NCBI RefSeq assembly: GCF_947251545.1
Contig: NZ_OX366362.1
Coordinates: 1,054,001 to 1,118,000 of the forward strand
DNA: 64,000 nt
Direction of reading: 5' to 3'
Source: Wolbachia endosymbiont (group A) of Anomoia purmunda
GTDB taxonomy: Bacteria; Pseudomonadota; Alphaproteobacteria; Rickettsiales; Anaplasmataceae
A model generated the notes under the pieces. That model was not told the DNA's origin. It was given only the letters and a program-made list of their open reading frames with translations, and searched no databases. Both the position numbers and the translations under genes were made by a program. Of the stretch, positions 18,501 to 29,052 are shown in pieces (the first letter of the stretch is position 1; each line of letters opens with the position of its first letter).

Positions 18501-21500
18501 TTACAATAATATTGTAGAGGAAATTAAACAAAACTTATTAGCAAAAGGAGTTAGGGAAGATACTTTCGACAGGTTTAAAAGTCACTTTGATGATCTTGGT
18601 GAAAAAGTTTTTGCAGATTATATTAGTAATGTAGAAAGCAGCCTTCAAGAAAAAGGAATTGCGTTTGATCGTGATAAATTTGATTCAGCGAAAATAAAAG
18701 GAGCAAAAGGTGGAAAGTTTTTTTCCATGATGGCTATATATGACTTGCTTGATAGTATAGGTGATACAGCAACACTTGGACGACATAATAATGATGCTTT
18801 AAAGCAAGTATTTGGTATCAATGGTATACTAGATGCTATGGATGATGTTAGGACGAGTGTAAGTATTTCTCCTAGTAGTAAAGTAGGAAAACTGATTGGT
18901 AAAATACCAGGGCCTGCACGTCAAGCTTTTGTTAAGGTTATCAGTAATCCTGTAGTTCAAAGTATTACATTTGCAACCATTGCTTATCAATTTGGATACA
19001 GTATAAACGAAATAGCTCAAGGTAATAATCATCCATTAAATTATTATTGGACAGCTAGCAGTGGTGTAAAACTAGCAAGCATGAGCATAAGGCCTATAAG
19101 TGCGGGAGTTAGTTTTACGATAAAAAGTGTCAGTGCTACTACTAAGGTTTTAAGAGGATTATCTGCTGCAGGCAAAGTTTTAGGTAGGGCATCAGTAGTT
19201 ACTATGGTTGCTGATGTGTTGATAACAACTGGTGTAGAAATTTATGAAAGGATGGAGTATACCAAAGCGATAGCAGAACAAGTACCTCTATTACCTGGTG
19301 GTGAACAAGCGGAAGTATTTTTTGCAGGGGTGATTAAGTTTTTTACAGGAAGGGATGTAGAAAAAGAATATGAAGACACAATTAGAATAAAAGGTTATTT
19401 AACTTACGTAAAAGAAGCAGCTATTAAACTGTTAAATAATAATTATGACATAGCTGCAGTTGTACAATACGTAATCTCCATTGAAGAGAAATATAGTGAG
19501 ATAATTAGGAAGACAGGTCCTACATGTGTGCAGTATGGTGGGTGTGTATGGGGATGTGAGTTAGAAAATAAATATAATGATATCTCTTTTGACGGGATTA
19601 ATACAGCTTCTAATGTGAAGAATGATCTGTCTTCACTTGAGATATCCAAAGCATTGCCTATGATACCTTATACTCTGAGTATGCAAGGATTTGAATGTAC
19701 ACTTCCTGTTCTTGTAACAATTGCTTTTCCTGCAGGGAGTTTTATAGCAAATAAATGTTTACAAGAATCATATGAAAAGGAAAAAGTTTATATTGTCAAT
19801 ACAGATGCAAAACATATCCCTCATCTAACTAAATATGAATATGAAAATCTTGGCCTAAAGATTGTAAGTGTACCATTAAAAAAGCAAACACAAAAACCTC
19901 AATGCAGTGAAGTAATTAATACACGAAATAAGTACGGTGATATGCATTTCCCATGTAACATTGGTGCAGAACATAAGCAATGCCAGCAGACATTTACTCT
20001 CTCAGGAGAACCTTTTATCTTTACTAATCCAAAAAGGAAAGATCCTGGTAATACAAAAAAGCAAACATTTCCTAAAGGATCAGTATTATATATTTCAGGA
20101 TCTAAAACATTAACAGCAGCAGCAAATTATCCAGCAGTAATGCATATTTCAGAGGGTAGTAATATACGTTATGTTGGCTCAAAAAATAATGAAACTATTT
20201 TTATTATTAATGACTATATGTCTGGTACTCTTGAAGGTGGACCAGGAAAAGAAAATACTCTAGTAATGAATGTTAAAGCTAATAATATCGCTGCAAATTT
20301 GCATAGTGGAACTATACGTTATGGTAATAGTAATAACATAAGATTGGTTAACACATATAACTATGTGTCTAATTCTGACAGCAAGCAAAATATTACTACT
20401 CACTGTAAAACAAGATTGATTAATGTAAAAAATGCAGAAGTCTGGCAGAATTCATTTAACTGCACAGACAAAGATTATGAAGTTAGAGTAGTTAACAAAG
20501 AAAATGTGCATAACAGGGGATTAAAGCAAACAATATTTGTTGTTAATGAAGATAGTGATAATGCTAAGATAGTAAGTGATTTGGGCAGTACAGGAAAAAT
20601 AAAAGGAAATATTGACATAATAAAGGTTCAAGTTGCTAATATCACACAGTGGGGAATAAGTGAAGATATAGAAAAGGTCGGCTATAGCTTAGATGTTTTA
20701 GCTAATAATACACAAAGTATTGTTTCAAGTACTAAAATCAATGATTTTAAAAATCTAGTAATTCAAGTAAATAGCAATGGAATAACAGAGTCTGTTGCAA
20801 TACAAGATAAGTCTTTGTCTGATACAATAGAAGATATTAGATATCAAGAGCTGAAAAGTTCAGGAAGTGATATTAGTAGAGAGGTAATACAAAATAGTGC
20901 AAAAAAGTTAAAAGCATTTATACAAGCAAGTATTCTAGACCAAGAATTACTTGATAGTTACCAAATTGCAAAAGATATTGTCAATAACAATAATTTTGAC
21001 ATACCAGTATCTCAAGTAGAAGTTATTAAAAATCACATGGGGGTACCTAGTGAAAAAGTAATAATTGCTAGTATGTACTCAGGTCAAGTCATTGTTGATT
21101 TTAGCTATAGTAGCTCTGACGTTACAAGTAGTTATCAGAAATACCTTAATGGTGGACGGAACTAAGGTTATGATGACTATCTGATGCTGTGTAATTACTA
21201 TCAGGACATTACAATAGAAGGAGAGAAAGAGCAACACCAGTATATTATCAAACTGCCAGATACATTAAATAGTAAAATTTCGTCGTCGCCAATAAGGCTC
21301 AATTTAAAAATAAAAAATAAAGCAGTACCTATACCTTATAGTATCATTGATTTTGCTGAGTTAAGTGTAACAGATGTTGATAGTATAAGCATAGAAGAAG
21401 GTAAAAGGGATTATATAAATGAATGTTATGGCAAATCAATCTCTGACCTTACAGAGGATAGTTTAGAGATACAAGATATTACAATATTTGATAGTAAAGG

Positions 21501-23139
21501 TACTAAATGGTCTTTATCCATTGGTTTAGTTGATTATTTTAAAAATCCAGAGAATCAACAAATTGTATTACGAATAAACAATGAGCTTTATAAAATCGAT
21601 AGTACAAACTTAAGGCTTGAGCATCTAGAGATCAATCCTAGCTCTTTCAGATACTATCAACCAGAGGAACAAGGATTACAAATTTATCATAATCAACCTA
21701 CTAATAAGAATGATGTTGGTTTAGTTGACTTTAGAGATAAGTCTATATTGGATTTTGATACAGAGATTGCTGATGATAGTTTAGTGTTATCACATAAGAA
21801 TAATACCTTAGCAAAAGTAGAAAATTGGAATACCTATCAACCAGCAAGGGAAATGATGTTTGCTTTTAATGATACGATGGTTTCTAATTTGAAATGCATA
21901 GTCTCTGCTTGTAATTCAGAGGATATTATAGAGGAGTTTAATAAGGAGAAAGTAACTTTATTAAAAGAGCAAATATTTGATGCTGTAGTGCGAGATAATA
22001 TTAATGAAGCTAAAGATTTAATTAGAAAAATTGAAAGTATTAATACTGAAAGTAGGCATGAATTAACACCTTTGTACGTTGCTATTCGAGCAGGTAGGTT
22101 GGACATAGTAGAAATTCTTTTTGATAGAAAGCATTTTAGTGTTAAAGATAAAGACATCCATGGTTGTAACCCTCTGCACTGGGCTGCTCAGCAAGGCAAT
22201 TTTAATATAGCTAAGTTTTTTGTGGATAAAGGTGCTGATATTGGGGCTAAAGATAATGATGGTAGAACACCTCTACGTGTAGCAGCTTATAGTGGTGACC
22301 TAGGTATGGTCAAATTTTTTCTTGATAGGAATATGAGTATTGAGGTTAAAAATAATGATCCATATAAGATGATAGGAGTAGTTGAGGGCGTAAAGAACGA
22401 AATTATTAACCAAGCAGATACTGCGGCTAATGTAAAAAAATGGGCAGAGTCTTTTGTAGAGAAGTTAAGATACTCAATAAAAAGTGTAGCAAAAGAGAAG
22501 CTAAAGGATGGCATGTTGCATGATGGGTATAGTTCAGTTAATAAACTTGCTAATGAAATTTATAAATCAGATGGAAAGTTGTTCGATGATACAATTAGGG
22601 GAGTTATAAATGACGTGTATGGAAAAGTAGATACAAAAAAAATATTAAGTTGTGTACGAAGTCATGGTTATATTGATCAGCTTATTTCAGCTTATATAGC
22701 TGTGTTTGATGCAATGCAAAGGAATAATGATTTAAATAATGGTGCAGTATTTAAGTTAGCTTACTATGTTAAAGAAGCAATCGAGATGAAGAACTATCCT
22801 GATGTTCATCAAGAAGAAAGATCTAACCTTGAGAAACTAAAAAGCAGATTGCCAAAATCAGTGAGAAATGCAGTATTTGCGTCACAAGTATGTATTAAAA
22901 ATACTTATCAAAATGAATATTTATATGCTGCTGTTGATTGTTTTAATTATGACACAGAAAGGAGGAAAGCGTTTACTTGGGTTCTTGGGAAAAATGATAA
23001 ACAAGGTGTGTGGAAGATTCAGCTTGATGGTGATAGCTTTCGTATAGTGAATGTTGAGTTTAATGAACATTTATATGCTGCTAGTAACTATTTTAATTAT
23101 GATAATGATAGACGAATGGTATCAACTATGTTTTTTTAA
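15545..23139 (+). pseudogene. cifB: Very large type V-like cifB, broken by one frameshift and two stops, 3' end degraded
   Basis: Start chosen at GTG 15545 (GGAGG 5 bp upstream), 28 bp after cifA. Domain order: PD-(D/E)XK nuclease 1 (Asp codon 16409, ELK 16469-16477, AEDY helix); nuclease 2 (IDML Asp codon 17626, EVK 17698-17706); RKRR at 17950-17961; hydrophobic segments about 18950-19015 and 19165-19250; a Gly/Asn-rich probable beta-solenoid around 20080-20400; three ankyrin repeats around 22060-22330; and C-terminal repeats with YLYAA-FNYD-RR. Lesions: a frame change at the A-run 16689-16694, after which the next frame reads LFNDILGSIDERNSG; in-frame TGA 16822-16824; in-frame TAA 21163-21165. 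Both nuclease sites are intact. The last repeat breaks off after RRMV. Intact length would be about 2530 residues. Confidence 0.82.
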
Positions 23140-23320
23140 AAATTTTTTATTTGTAGTTTTGCAACTTCATATGGGCAATAAAAACCCATTTGTTATAGAA
23201 ACAGAATTTTGTATCAAACAGCCACCACAGCAATTTCTGCTTAAGTTAATGAATATGCGCTTTTAATGTGTGTGGACGCGCATATTCATTAACCAATTTC
23301 AGTTATTGCTATGTAAATTT
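23140..23320. other. Junction between cifB 3' end and IS110, with a long hairpin
   Basis: Contains GTTAATGAATATGCGC (23245-23260) and its perfect complement at 23278-23293 around a 17-base loop, a 16-bp stem. There is no T-run, so it is not a standard terminator. It may be part of the end of the IS110 element or a separate mobile repeat. The remaining sequence (TATGGGCAATAAAAACCCA and following) shows no frame continuing the cifB repeats. Confidence 0.6.
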
Positions 23321-24268
23321 TTAAATATGCAAATTAACTGCTTCTTTAAGCCTTGCATTAGCAATCACTATTATTTTACGCATTAGAGCTGTTATAGCCA
23401 CCATCTTTTTCTTACCACTTTCAATAAGCTTAGAATAAAAGGCACCAAGTGCAGATTTGGACCTTGCAGCAGCCATGGCAGCTGTAAAAAGCTTTGAACG
23501 AACGTTACTTCTTCCACCTATAATCCTTCGGTAGCCAATAGCTTTACCACTTTCCTTAGGATGAGGCGCAACACCTGCAAGGCTTGCAATTTGCCTTTTA
23601 TTTAAAGAACCAAGTTCCGGTATGAGACACAATAAACATTGAGAGGTTTTTCTACCTATTCCAGGGACTGTTTCAAGAATTTTTTGGCATCGTTGCAATT
23701 CAGGATTTTCATTGACTATTTTTTGTATAGCTTGATCAAGCTTTTCTATCTGGTTGTTGAGGAATTCAATAGCTTGTTGACAACTTTCCTTAATGTAATC
23801 ATTTCCAGGAGTTTTTAGCCTATTCTTCTCTTGAACAAGCATTTTCGTAATATCGTCACGACGCTGACAAAGTGCAAACAAGGTGGTTTGTTCTTTTGAG
23901 ATAGATGTAAATAGCTGCAGATGTCCACAACGCTCAGAACCATATTGGGCAAGCGCTTTTGCATCAAGACTGTCGGTCTTTGCCAAAGTTCCATGAGATA
24001 GAATGAAGTTTTTAACTTGACGAGTATTAGCACGATGCACAGCAATGTTTCTATCAATAAGAAAATACAATAAGCCAAGCTCATAACCTCCTGTAGCTTC
24101 TAAAATTACCATGGAGTTGGGCAAGATATTTGAAAATTTTTGGTAGAATTGTTTCCAACCAACACAACTATTGTCAAATTTGATGACACCTTTTTGTTCA
24201 TTAACTGCAGTAACAAATTCAAGTTTTCCGATATCAATGCCAATAAAATTTTGATAAGATGTAACCAT
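23321..24268 (-). CDS. IS110-family transposase
   Basis: 315 residues. The N-terminal RuvC-like DEDD domain shows GIDIGK (Asp12), VILEATGGYE and KTDSLDAKAL. The C-terminal Transposase_20 domain has VPGIGRKTSQCLLCL and ASLAGVAPHPKESG with the catalytic-serine region near GGRSNVRSKLF. Length is near the family norm (320-340). The frame is intact, so it is potentially functional. IS110 elements lack conventional inverted repeats, so the ends cannot be set here. It lies directly behind the degraded cifB 3' end. Confidence 0.9.
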   Translation of the reverse strand: MVTSYQNFIGIDIGKLEFVTAVNEQKGVIKFDNSCVGWKQFYQKFSNILPNSMVILEATGGYELGLLYFLIDRNIAVHRANTRQVKNFILSHGTLAKTDSLDAKALAQYGSERCGHLQLFTSISKEQTTLFALCQRRDDITKMLVQEKNRLKTPGNDYIKESCQQAIEFLNNQIEKLDQAIQKIVNENPELQRCQKILETVPGIGRKTSQCLLCLIPELGSLNKRQIASLAGVAPHPKESGKAIGYRRIIGGRSNVRSKLFTAAMAAARSKSALGAFYSKLIESGKKKMVAITALMRKIIVIANARLKEAVNLHI

Positions 24269-24510
24269 AAAGAACCTCGAGAGTTTAAGTTAAAATTTAA
24301 GATTGTAAACGGGTGCATATATATGTCCCAAACAACTATTCAAACGTCTCGAAGGATAGGCTTGAGTACCTTGATATCTACGTATGTTATAATACTACCG
24401 TCTTACGGTCGCTCAAGCCTGGCGATAACCACATTTTTATAGAGTTATCTTCCTTCTTGCTTCTTTTTATATCACATTTCCAACTTACAACTGTCTCTGC
24501 TGTCAAACAA
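24269..24510 (-). ncRNA. Candidate IS110 bridge-RNA region
   Basis: About 240 bp of non-coding DNA on the 5' side of the IS110 transposase. IS110-group elements are known to encode a structured bridge RNA in the non-coding end next to the transposase that specifies donor and target. Short self-complementary runs are visible (for example TTGAGTAC...GTACT-like and CTTGAGTACC/CGCTCAAGCC). No open frame is present. The assignment is by position and family knowledge, not by folding. Confidence 0.35.
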
Positions 24511-24511
24511 A

Positions 24512-25457
24512 TTATCCAACTAAATTACAATTAAATGGTTGATTATTTTTAAGAATACCAAAAAATACATGCATTAATTTTCGCATTAACGCAAGAACTA
24601 TGACTTTTGGACATTTGCCTTTACTTGCTAAACGCTGACAAAACTTTTGAAAATGATTATTATGGTTTTTGACTACTATAGCTGGCATATAAAGAGCTTT
24701 TCGGACGCGCTCAGATCCTATTTTGCATATGCAACTTCTCTTACTTACTGATGATCCCGATTGATAATGTCTTGGCAGCAAAAGCTGTAAATTGTTTAGC
24801 ATTGTCAAAGTTATCAACTGATGGCATTTCTGCGACAACAGCAACAGCAGTAAGATATCCTATACCTTTTATAGTCTTAAGGTTTTCCACCATATTTTTT
24901 AGATGTGGATAGTTATTTATATGCTCATTAATTTCTTTTTCGAGAACAATAATTTGCTCCTCTATTGCCAAAATTACTTTAGATATAGCTTCTTTGCAAC
25001 TGGAATGCATATTTTTGTTTTCCAAGCGATTCGTCTGTTGCACCTTATCATCTTTTAGCGATTGCATGCAACGGTAAAGCTCCCTCAAATGCCTAATTTC
25101 AGGTGCAATGGGCTTCCAAAGAGCAGGTTTGTTGGCGATACAAAATCTAGCTATCATAGCTGCATCTGATTTATCTGTCTTATTTCTGAGCAGCTCACTT
25201 TTGCCAAAAGCTTTCTGGGTTTACTATACTGACATTATGTCCTAAATCGTGCATAAAAGTAGCCAAATCTTCTCCATACCAACTAGTTGCTTCAAGACAT
25301 AAATGAGTAAGATTTGCTCCATGGCCATTGCACCAAACTACAAGTTTTGCAAAACCATCTTGATTATTTTGAAAGACTTTGTGTCGTTTTTTACTGTCCA
25401 CTAACAAACATCAAATTTCTTTTTTGAAATATCCACACCCAAAATAGCATTTACTTG
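24512..25457 (-). pseudogene. Decayed IS110-family transposase, second element
   Basis: Starting from ATG 25455-25457, MQVNAILGVDISKKKFDVC is followed at once by a stop. The homology continues in VDSKKRHKVFQNNQDGFAK, CLEATSWYGEDLATFMHD, then LKTIKGIGYLTAVAVVAEM and finally GSERVRKALYMPAIVVKNH, in at least three different frames. This is the DEDD plus Transposase_20 arrangement with several stops and frameshifts. It is a different IS110 type from the one at 23321, with which it lies in tandem. Confidence 0.85.
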
Positions 25458-26002
25458 CATAAAATTCCCTCCAAGACTATAAATAAACTGAGAGTTTAGA
25501 CTAACCTTGTAATACGGGATATAATTCCAAAAGATACTGTTCAGTCTTTAACTCTATGGGAGGGAAGCAAAATCTGGGATTCGGCCTTAATGGCATTAGC
25601 GTCGCATCAGCTTCACCCTCCCTGTGAGGTATTTTAGCTCTAATGCCTCACATCATAAAGATACAACTGTCAAGCACTGGGATGACACCATTCTTTTTCC
25701 TGGATCCAAGTAGTCAAGGCACTGGGATGACATCTTTTTTCTTGGTAAAATTACTCTTATATCTCAATGTTCGTACAGCTATGCAAACACAAAGGCAGCG
25801 CGTGACGCTGGAATCCAAACTTTAACTAATATGATTACAGAAAGAGAATTTATTAGGTAATCATAGACACTGAAAGTGGTCAGCTTGACCACTTTCAAGT
25901 GAAGATGTAACAAAAGCTTCAGTAAAGGTTTATGATGTCATATAATTATGGTGCTCCTTTAAGAAGCACCATTTAGCCAGTGTTTTTCTGAAACTGTACT
26001 AC
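25458..26002. other. Intergenic region with palindromic repeats
   Basis: About 545 bp without a gene. 25500-25640 probably belongs to the non-coding end of the decayed IS110 element. 25660-25740 contains two degenerate CACTGGGATGACA units separated by CCTGGATCCAAGTAGTCAAG, the same repeat family as at 11607 and 28058. I see no RNA gene in the rest. Confidence 0.5.
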
Positions 26003-26341
26003 CTATTGACATATTCCATTTTGCAATATTTTAGGAGGAGTGCAAACAGGGGTTGTATTAGTTGTCTTACATACCTCTTGTCCTGTTATTGCCTTTACAA
26101 CTGAAGGAGCACCAAAAAACGCAGCAGTAAACATGCCTAGTGCAAAAAGTGCAGGCCATGGCATTCTGCCAAATATTGAAAGCAAAGCTGCACCAATTAT
26201 CACTACTGTGATCATCGGCCCACCTAGCGTTTTAGTATAGTTTATTATGTTACATATTGTACTTGTTGTTGCATCATCATCAGCACGTGCATCAAATGCA
26301 AAGGAAAGAATTAAAGCCACAAGTAGAAGAAAATTTTTCAT
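26003..26341 (-). CDS. virB2: VirB2/TrbC-type type IV secretion pilin
   Basis: 112 residues. Signal peptide MKNFLLLVALILSFAFDARA, then a mature region with two hydrophobic helices (about residues 40-60 and 66-85) joined by GRMPWPALFALG, the VirB2/TrbC pattern. The C-terminus VCKTTNTTPVCTPPKILQN has three Cys in all and is longer than typical VirB2. There is a strong ribosome-binding site (GGAGG). VirB2 forms the T4SS pilus or channel lining at the inner membrane and surface. No other vir genes are adjacent; orphan, multicopy virB2 genes are usual in Anaplasmataceae. Confidence 0.85.
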   Translation of the reverse strand: MKNFLLLVALILSFAFDARADDDATTSTICNIINYTKTLGGPMITVVIIGAALLSIFGRMPWPALFALGMFTAAFFGAPSVVKAITGQEVCKTTNTTPVCTPPKILQNGICQ

Positions 26342-26476
26342 TACGCCTCCGATAATTTCTATTTAACGCTGGATTATCTATCATTTTGATTAAATTTAAG
26401 TAAACGGTGAGGATTTTTTGCTTAAAAGTATCCTTTATTTCATTTAGAATACTTTTCTTGGTTCGTTTATATTACA

Positions 26477-27292
26477 GTGCTACAGAAATTTTACAGCATC
26501 GTTTATTGCCTTTATCGTGCTTTGATTGACACAATTTATAATGATGGAGTGGAGCACGCAGGGTATTTGTCATTTTTAATCCTGTTATCGATATTTCCTT
26601 TTCTCATCGTTTTAATGGCTGTGGCGTCAACATTTGCAAGTTTTTTAGACCAGTATAACATTGGCTGGGTATTTATCATTGATAACATGCCACAGGATAT
26701 TTTGGCATCTTTGATGCCGCGTATTAGAGAGATAATATCAGGCCCGCCGCAAAGCTTACTAACTTTGGCAATTGTAGGTGCTGTTTGGACCGCCTCGTCA
26801 ACAATTGAAGGGCTAAGAACAGTATTGAACAAAGCTTATAAAATTCCAGTTTCGCCGCCTTATATATGGAGAAGGGTACTCAGTATATTACAATTTTTAG
26901 TGATCACGCTTATTATAACTCTAACTATAGCGTTCTCTACATTAGTGCCAATGCTAATTGATTTTTCCTATCAGGAGCTAAGTTATACTAAATACCTGCT
27001 CATTGAATTTGTACTTTTCACAGTAGTCTCTTGGCTATATTTTATGTTACCAAACATAAAACAAAATTTATCAGACGTATTTCCCGGATCTTGTGTAGCT
27101 GTTATTCTTTGTACAATTTCTGCTTCAGCTTTCAAGCAATACTTAAAAGCTTCCTTTGATCAACTGAATTTGATATATGGAAGTTTAGGTGGTATGGTAG
27201 TGTCATTACTATTTTTTTATATGCTAAGTTTGATTTTTATATATGGAGCAAAATTTAATTTTCAGCTAAAATATTTCAATGAATCTCGCTAA
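26477..27292 (+). CDS. YihY/UPF0761 family inner-membrane protein
   Basis: 271 residues from a GTG start, with about six membrane segments. The family landmarks are DGVEHAGYLSFLILLSIFPFLIV at the N-terminus, SASAFKQYLKASFDQLNLIYGSLGG and the final LIFIYGAKFN. The function of this family (also called BrkB or RNase BN-like) is unclear; earlier RNase claims were withdrawn. It overlaps the annotated frame of the SDR gene and is probably co-transcribed with it. Confidence 0.88.
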   Translation: MLQKFYSIVYCLYRALIDTIYNDGVEHAGYLSFLILLSIFPFLIVLMAVASTFASFLDQYNIGWVFIIDNMPQDILASLMPRIREIISGPPQSLLTLAIVGAVWTASSTIEGLRTVLNKAYKIPVSPPYIWRRVLSILQFLVITLIITLTIAFSTLVPMLIDFSYQELSYTKYLLIEFVLFTVVSWLYFMLPNIKQNLSDVFPGSCVAVILCTISASAFKQYLKASFDQLNLIYGSLGGMVVSLLFFYMLSLIFIYGAKFNFQLKYFNESR

Positions 27293-27302
27293 GGAGAAAG
27301 AA

Positions 27303-28043
27303 ATGGGTAAGTTAGAAGGTAAAGTAGCTTTAATCACCGGAGCTTCAGGTGAAATAGGTTCTGCTGTTGCAAAAAGGTTTATAAGAGAAGGTGCATGTGT
27401 GATTCTGATTTCAAGATCTCTTGATAATCTCAAGCCACTATATAATGAAATTGAAGAGCTTGAAGAATTTAAAGAAGGCTCTGTGAAACTAATTCAGCTT
27501 GATCTTTTAGACTTTGAGAATGTAAAGATACTGACAAACATGATAGAAAGCCTGAAATTATCAGAATCTGGAGCACTTGATATATTAGTTGCGTGTACTG
27601 GAATTTTAGGGAAACTGAACCCCATTCACGACTATGAGATTGAAGAGCTACAGAACGTAATGAATACAAATTTTACTGCCAATTGGTACTTACTAAAAAA
27701 CTTAGATCCAATGCTAAAAAAGTCTAATGCTGGAAGAGCGATATTCATGACCTCAGAGGTGACACTTTCTCCTTCCTCTTATCCATATTGGATGCCGTAT
27801 GCTGCGAGTAAAGTTGCACTGGAAATAATGGTGCAGATATATGCATCTGAGACAAAACATACAAAATTATGTGTAAATGCTGTATACACGGAAGGACCTG
27901 TGGGTAGTGAGCAGGCATTTCTTGGAAAAGATACACCTGAATTGGTGTCACCTGATAAACTAACAGACAAATTTGTGGAATTAGCTTCTAACGATTGCAG
28001 CATGTCAGGAGAAATCTTACCGCTCAGCAAATCTCCTGAATAA
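27303..28043 (+). CDS. Short-chain dehydrogenase/reductase
   Basis: Start set at ATG 27303 (AAGGAG 7 bp upstream). 246 residues with a Rossmann fold: cofactor motif TGASGEIG near residue 12, SRS after the second strand and the catalytic YAASK (Tyr-3-Lys) in PYWMPYAASKVALEI. Substrate is not deducible; bacterial homologues next to core genes are often annotated YciK-like. An isolated palindrome at 28058-28092 follows and may terminate transcription. Confidence 0.88.
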   Translation: MGKLEGKVALITGASGEIGSAVAKRFIREGACVILISRSLDNLKPLYNEIEELEEFKEGSVKLIQLDLLDFENVKILTNMIESLKLSESGALDILVACTGILGKLNPIHDYEIEELQNVMNTNFTANWYLLKNLDPMLKKSNAGRAIFMTSEVTLSPSSYPYWMPYAASKVALEIMVQIYASETKHTKLCVNAVYTEGPVGSEQAFLGKDTPELVSPDKLTDKFVELASNDCSMSGEILPLSKSPE

Positions 28044-28057
28044 ATTACACTAGAAAG

Positions 28058-28092
28058 GATGTCATCCCAGTGTCAAGCACTGGGATGACATC
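28058..28092. repeat. Perfect 15-bp palindrome (repeat family ATCCCAGTG)
   Basis: GATGTCATCCCAGTG-TCAAG-CACTGGGATGACATC, a perfect stem with a 5-base loop. A second half unit (CCAAGTAGTCAGCTACTCGG and CTGGGATGACACC) follows to about 28158. It lies between convergent genes (SDR and parB), a position where it may act as a bidirectional terminator. Confidence 0.75.
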
Positions 28093-28200
28093 ATTCTTTT
28101 TTCTGGATCCAAGTAGTCAGCTACTCGGATGACAAAAAAAGGAGTACTGGGATGACACCAACAGTTGATATTGGTTTGTTGCTTTACTCGCAGCTACTAG

Positions 28201-29052
28201 CTATACCTCAAGTTTCCTATTCAAAACTTTCAATATTAGATCCAATTCATTTGGATTATTATACCGTATCATAACTTTACCCTTAGAATTGTTGTCATTA
28301 ATTTTGATCTTTAAACCAAGTTGAGAAGATATAGCGCCTTCTATTACCGTCATATCTTGATTTCTAGTATATTTCTGCTCTTTTTGATTGTTGTTTTGAT
28401 GTAGGTCCTTTGTCAGTTTTTCAGTTTGTCTAACGCTTAAGCCTTGAGAAACTATTCTTTCTGCAATACTTTCCGCATTTTCAACATTAATCAACGCTCT
28501 TGCATGACCCATAGACAACTTTTTTTCGTTGATCATTGTTTTCACCCTACAGGGAAGTGACAACATCCGAATCATATTGGTTATGTGGCTGCGGCTTTTG
28601 CCTATAGCTGAAGCTAATTCCTCATGTGTATAGAAGAACTCATCTATCAGTTTTCTGTAAGCTTCACCTTCTTCTATTGGATTAATATCTTGCCTTTGTA
28701 TGTTTTCAATAATGGATACTTCCAAGCATTCCTTGTCGCTCAGATCTTTTATGATAACCGGCGCACTATCAAGATTTGCAATCTTGCTTGCTCGCCAACG
28801 ACGTTCCCCAGCTATTATTTCGTAACCATCATCATTTGAATCTTTGCGTACCACGATAGGCTGTATAATGCCGTTTTTCTCTATTGAACTTGCAAGCTCT
28901 CTTAATGATTCCTCGTCAAAATGTTTCCTCGGTTGAAATTTGCTTGGGTGCAGTAATGAAATAGGCAAATACTCTTGTCGATCTTCTTTATTATCATAAT
29001 TATCGCCTATGAGACCGGCAAGACCTCTGCCGAGGCGTCTATCATCCTTCAT
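28201..29052 (-). CDS. parB: Chromosome-partitioning protein ParB
   Basis: 283 residues. N-terminal ParB/Srx domain with the CTP-binding box GERRWRASKIA. Central HTH (EELASAIGKSRSHITNMIRML) binds parS. C-terminal dimerisation domain ends at NRKLEV. The start overlaps the parA stop by 4 bp. It loads onto parS and segregates the replication origin. No parS-like 16-bp palindrome was recognised in the window. Confidence 0.95.
   Translation of the reverse strand: MKDDRRLGRGLAGLIGDNYDNKEDRQEYLPISLLHPSKFQPRKHFDEESLRELASSIEKNGIIQPIVVRKDSNDDGYEIIAGERRWRASKIANLDSAPVIIKDLSDKECLEVSIIENIQRQDINPIEEGEAYRKLIDEFFYTHEELASAIGKSRSHITNMIRMLSLPCRVKTMINEKKLSMGHARALINVENAESIAERIVSQGLSVRQTEKLTKDLHQNNNQKEQKYTRNQDMTVIEGAISSQLGLKIKINDNNSKGKVMIRYNNPNELDLILKVLNRKLEV

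Noticed and set aside
23245..23293. Hairpin as transcription terminator for cifB
   Set aside because: No T-run on either side and a 17-base loop; not a standard intrinsic terminator.
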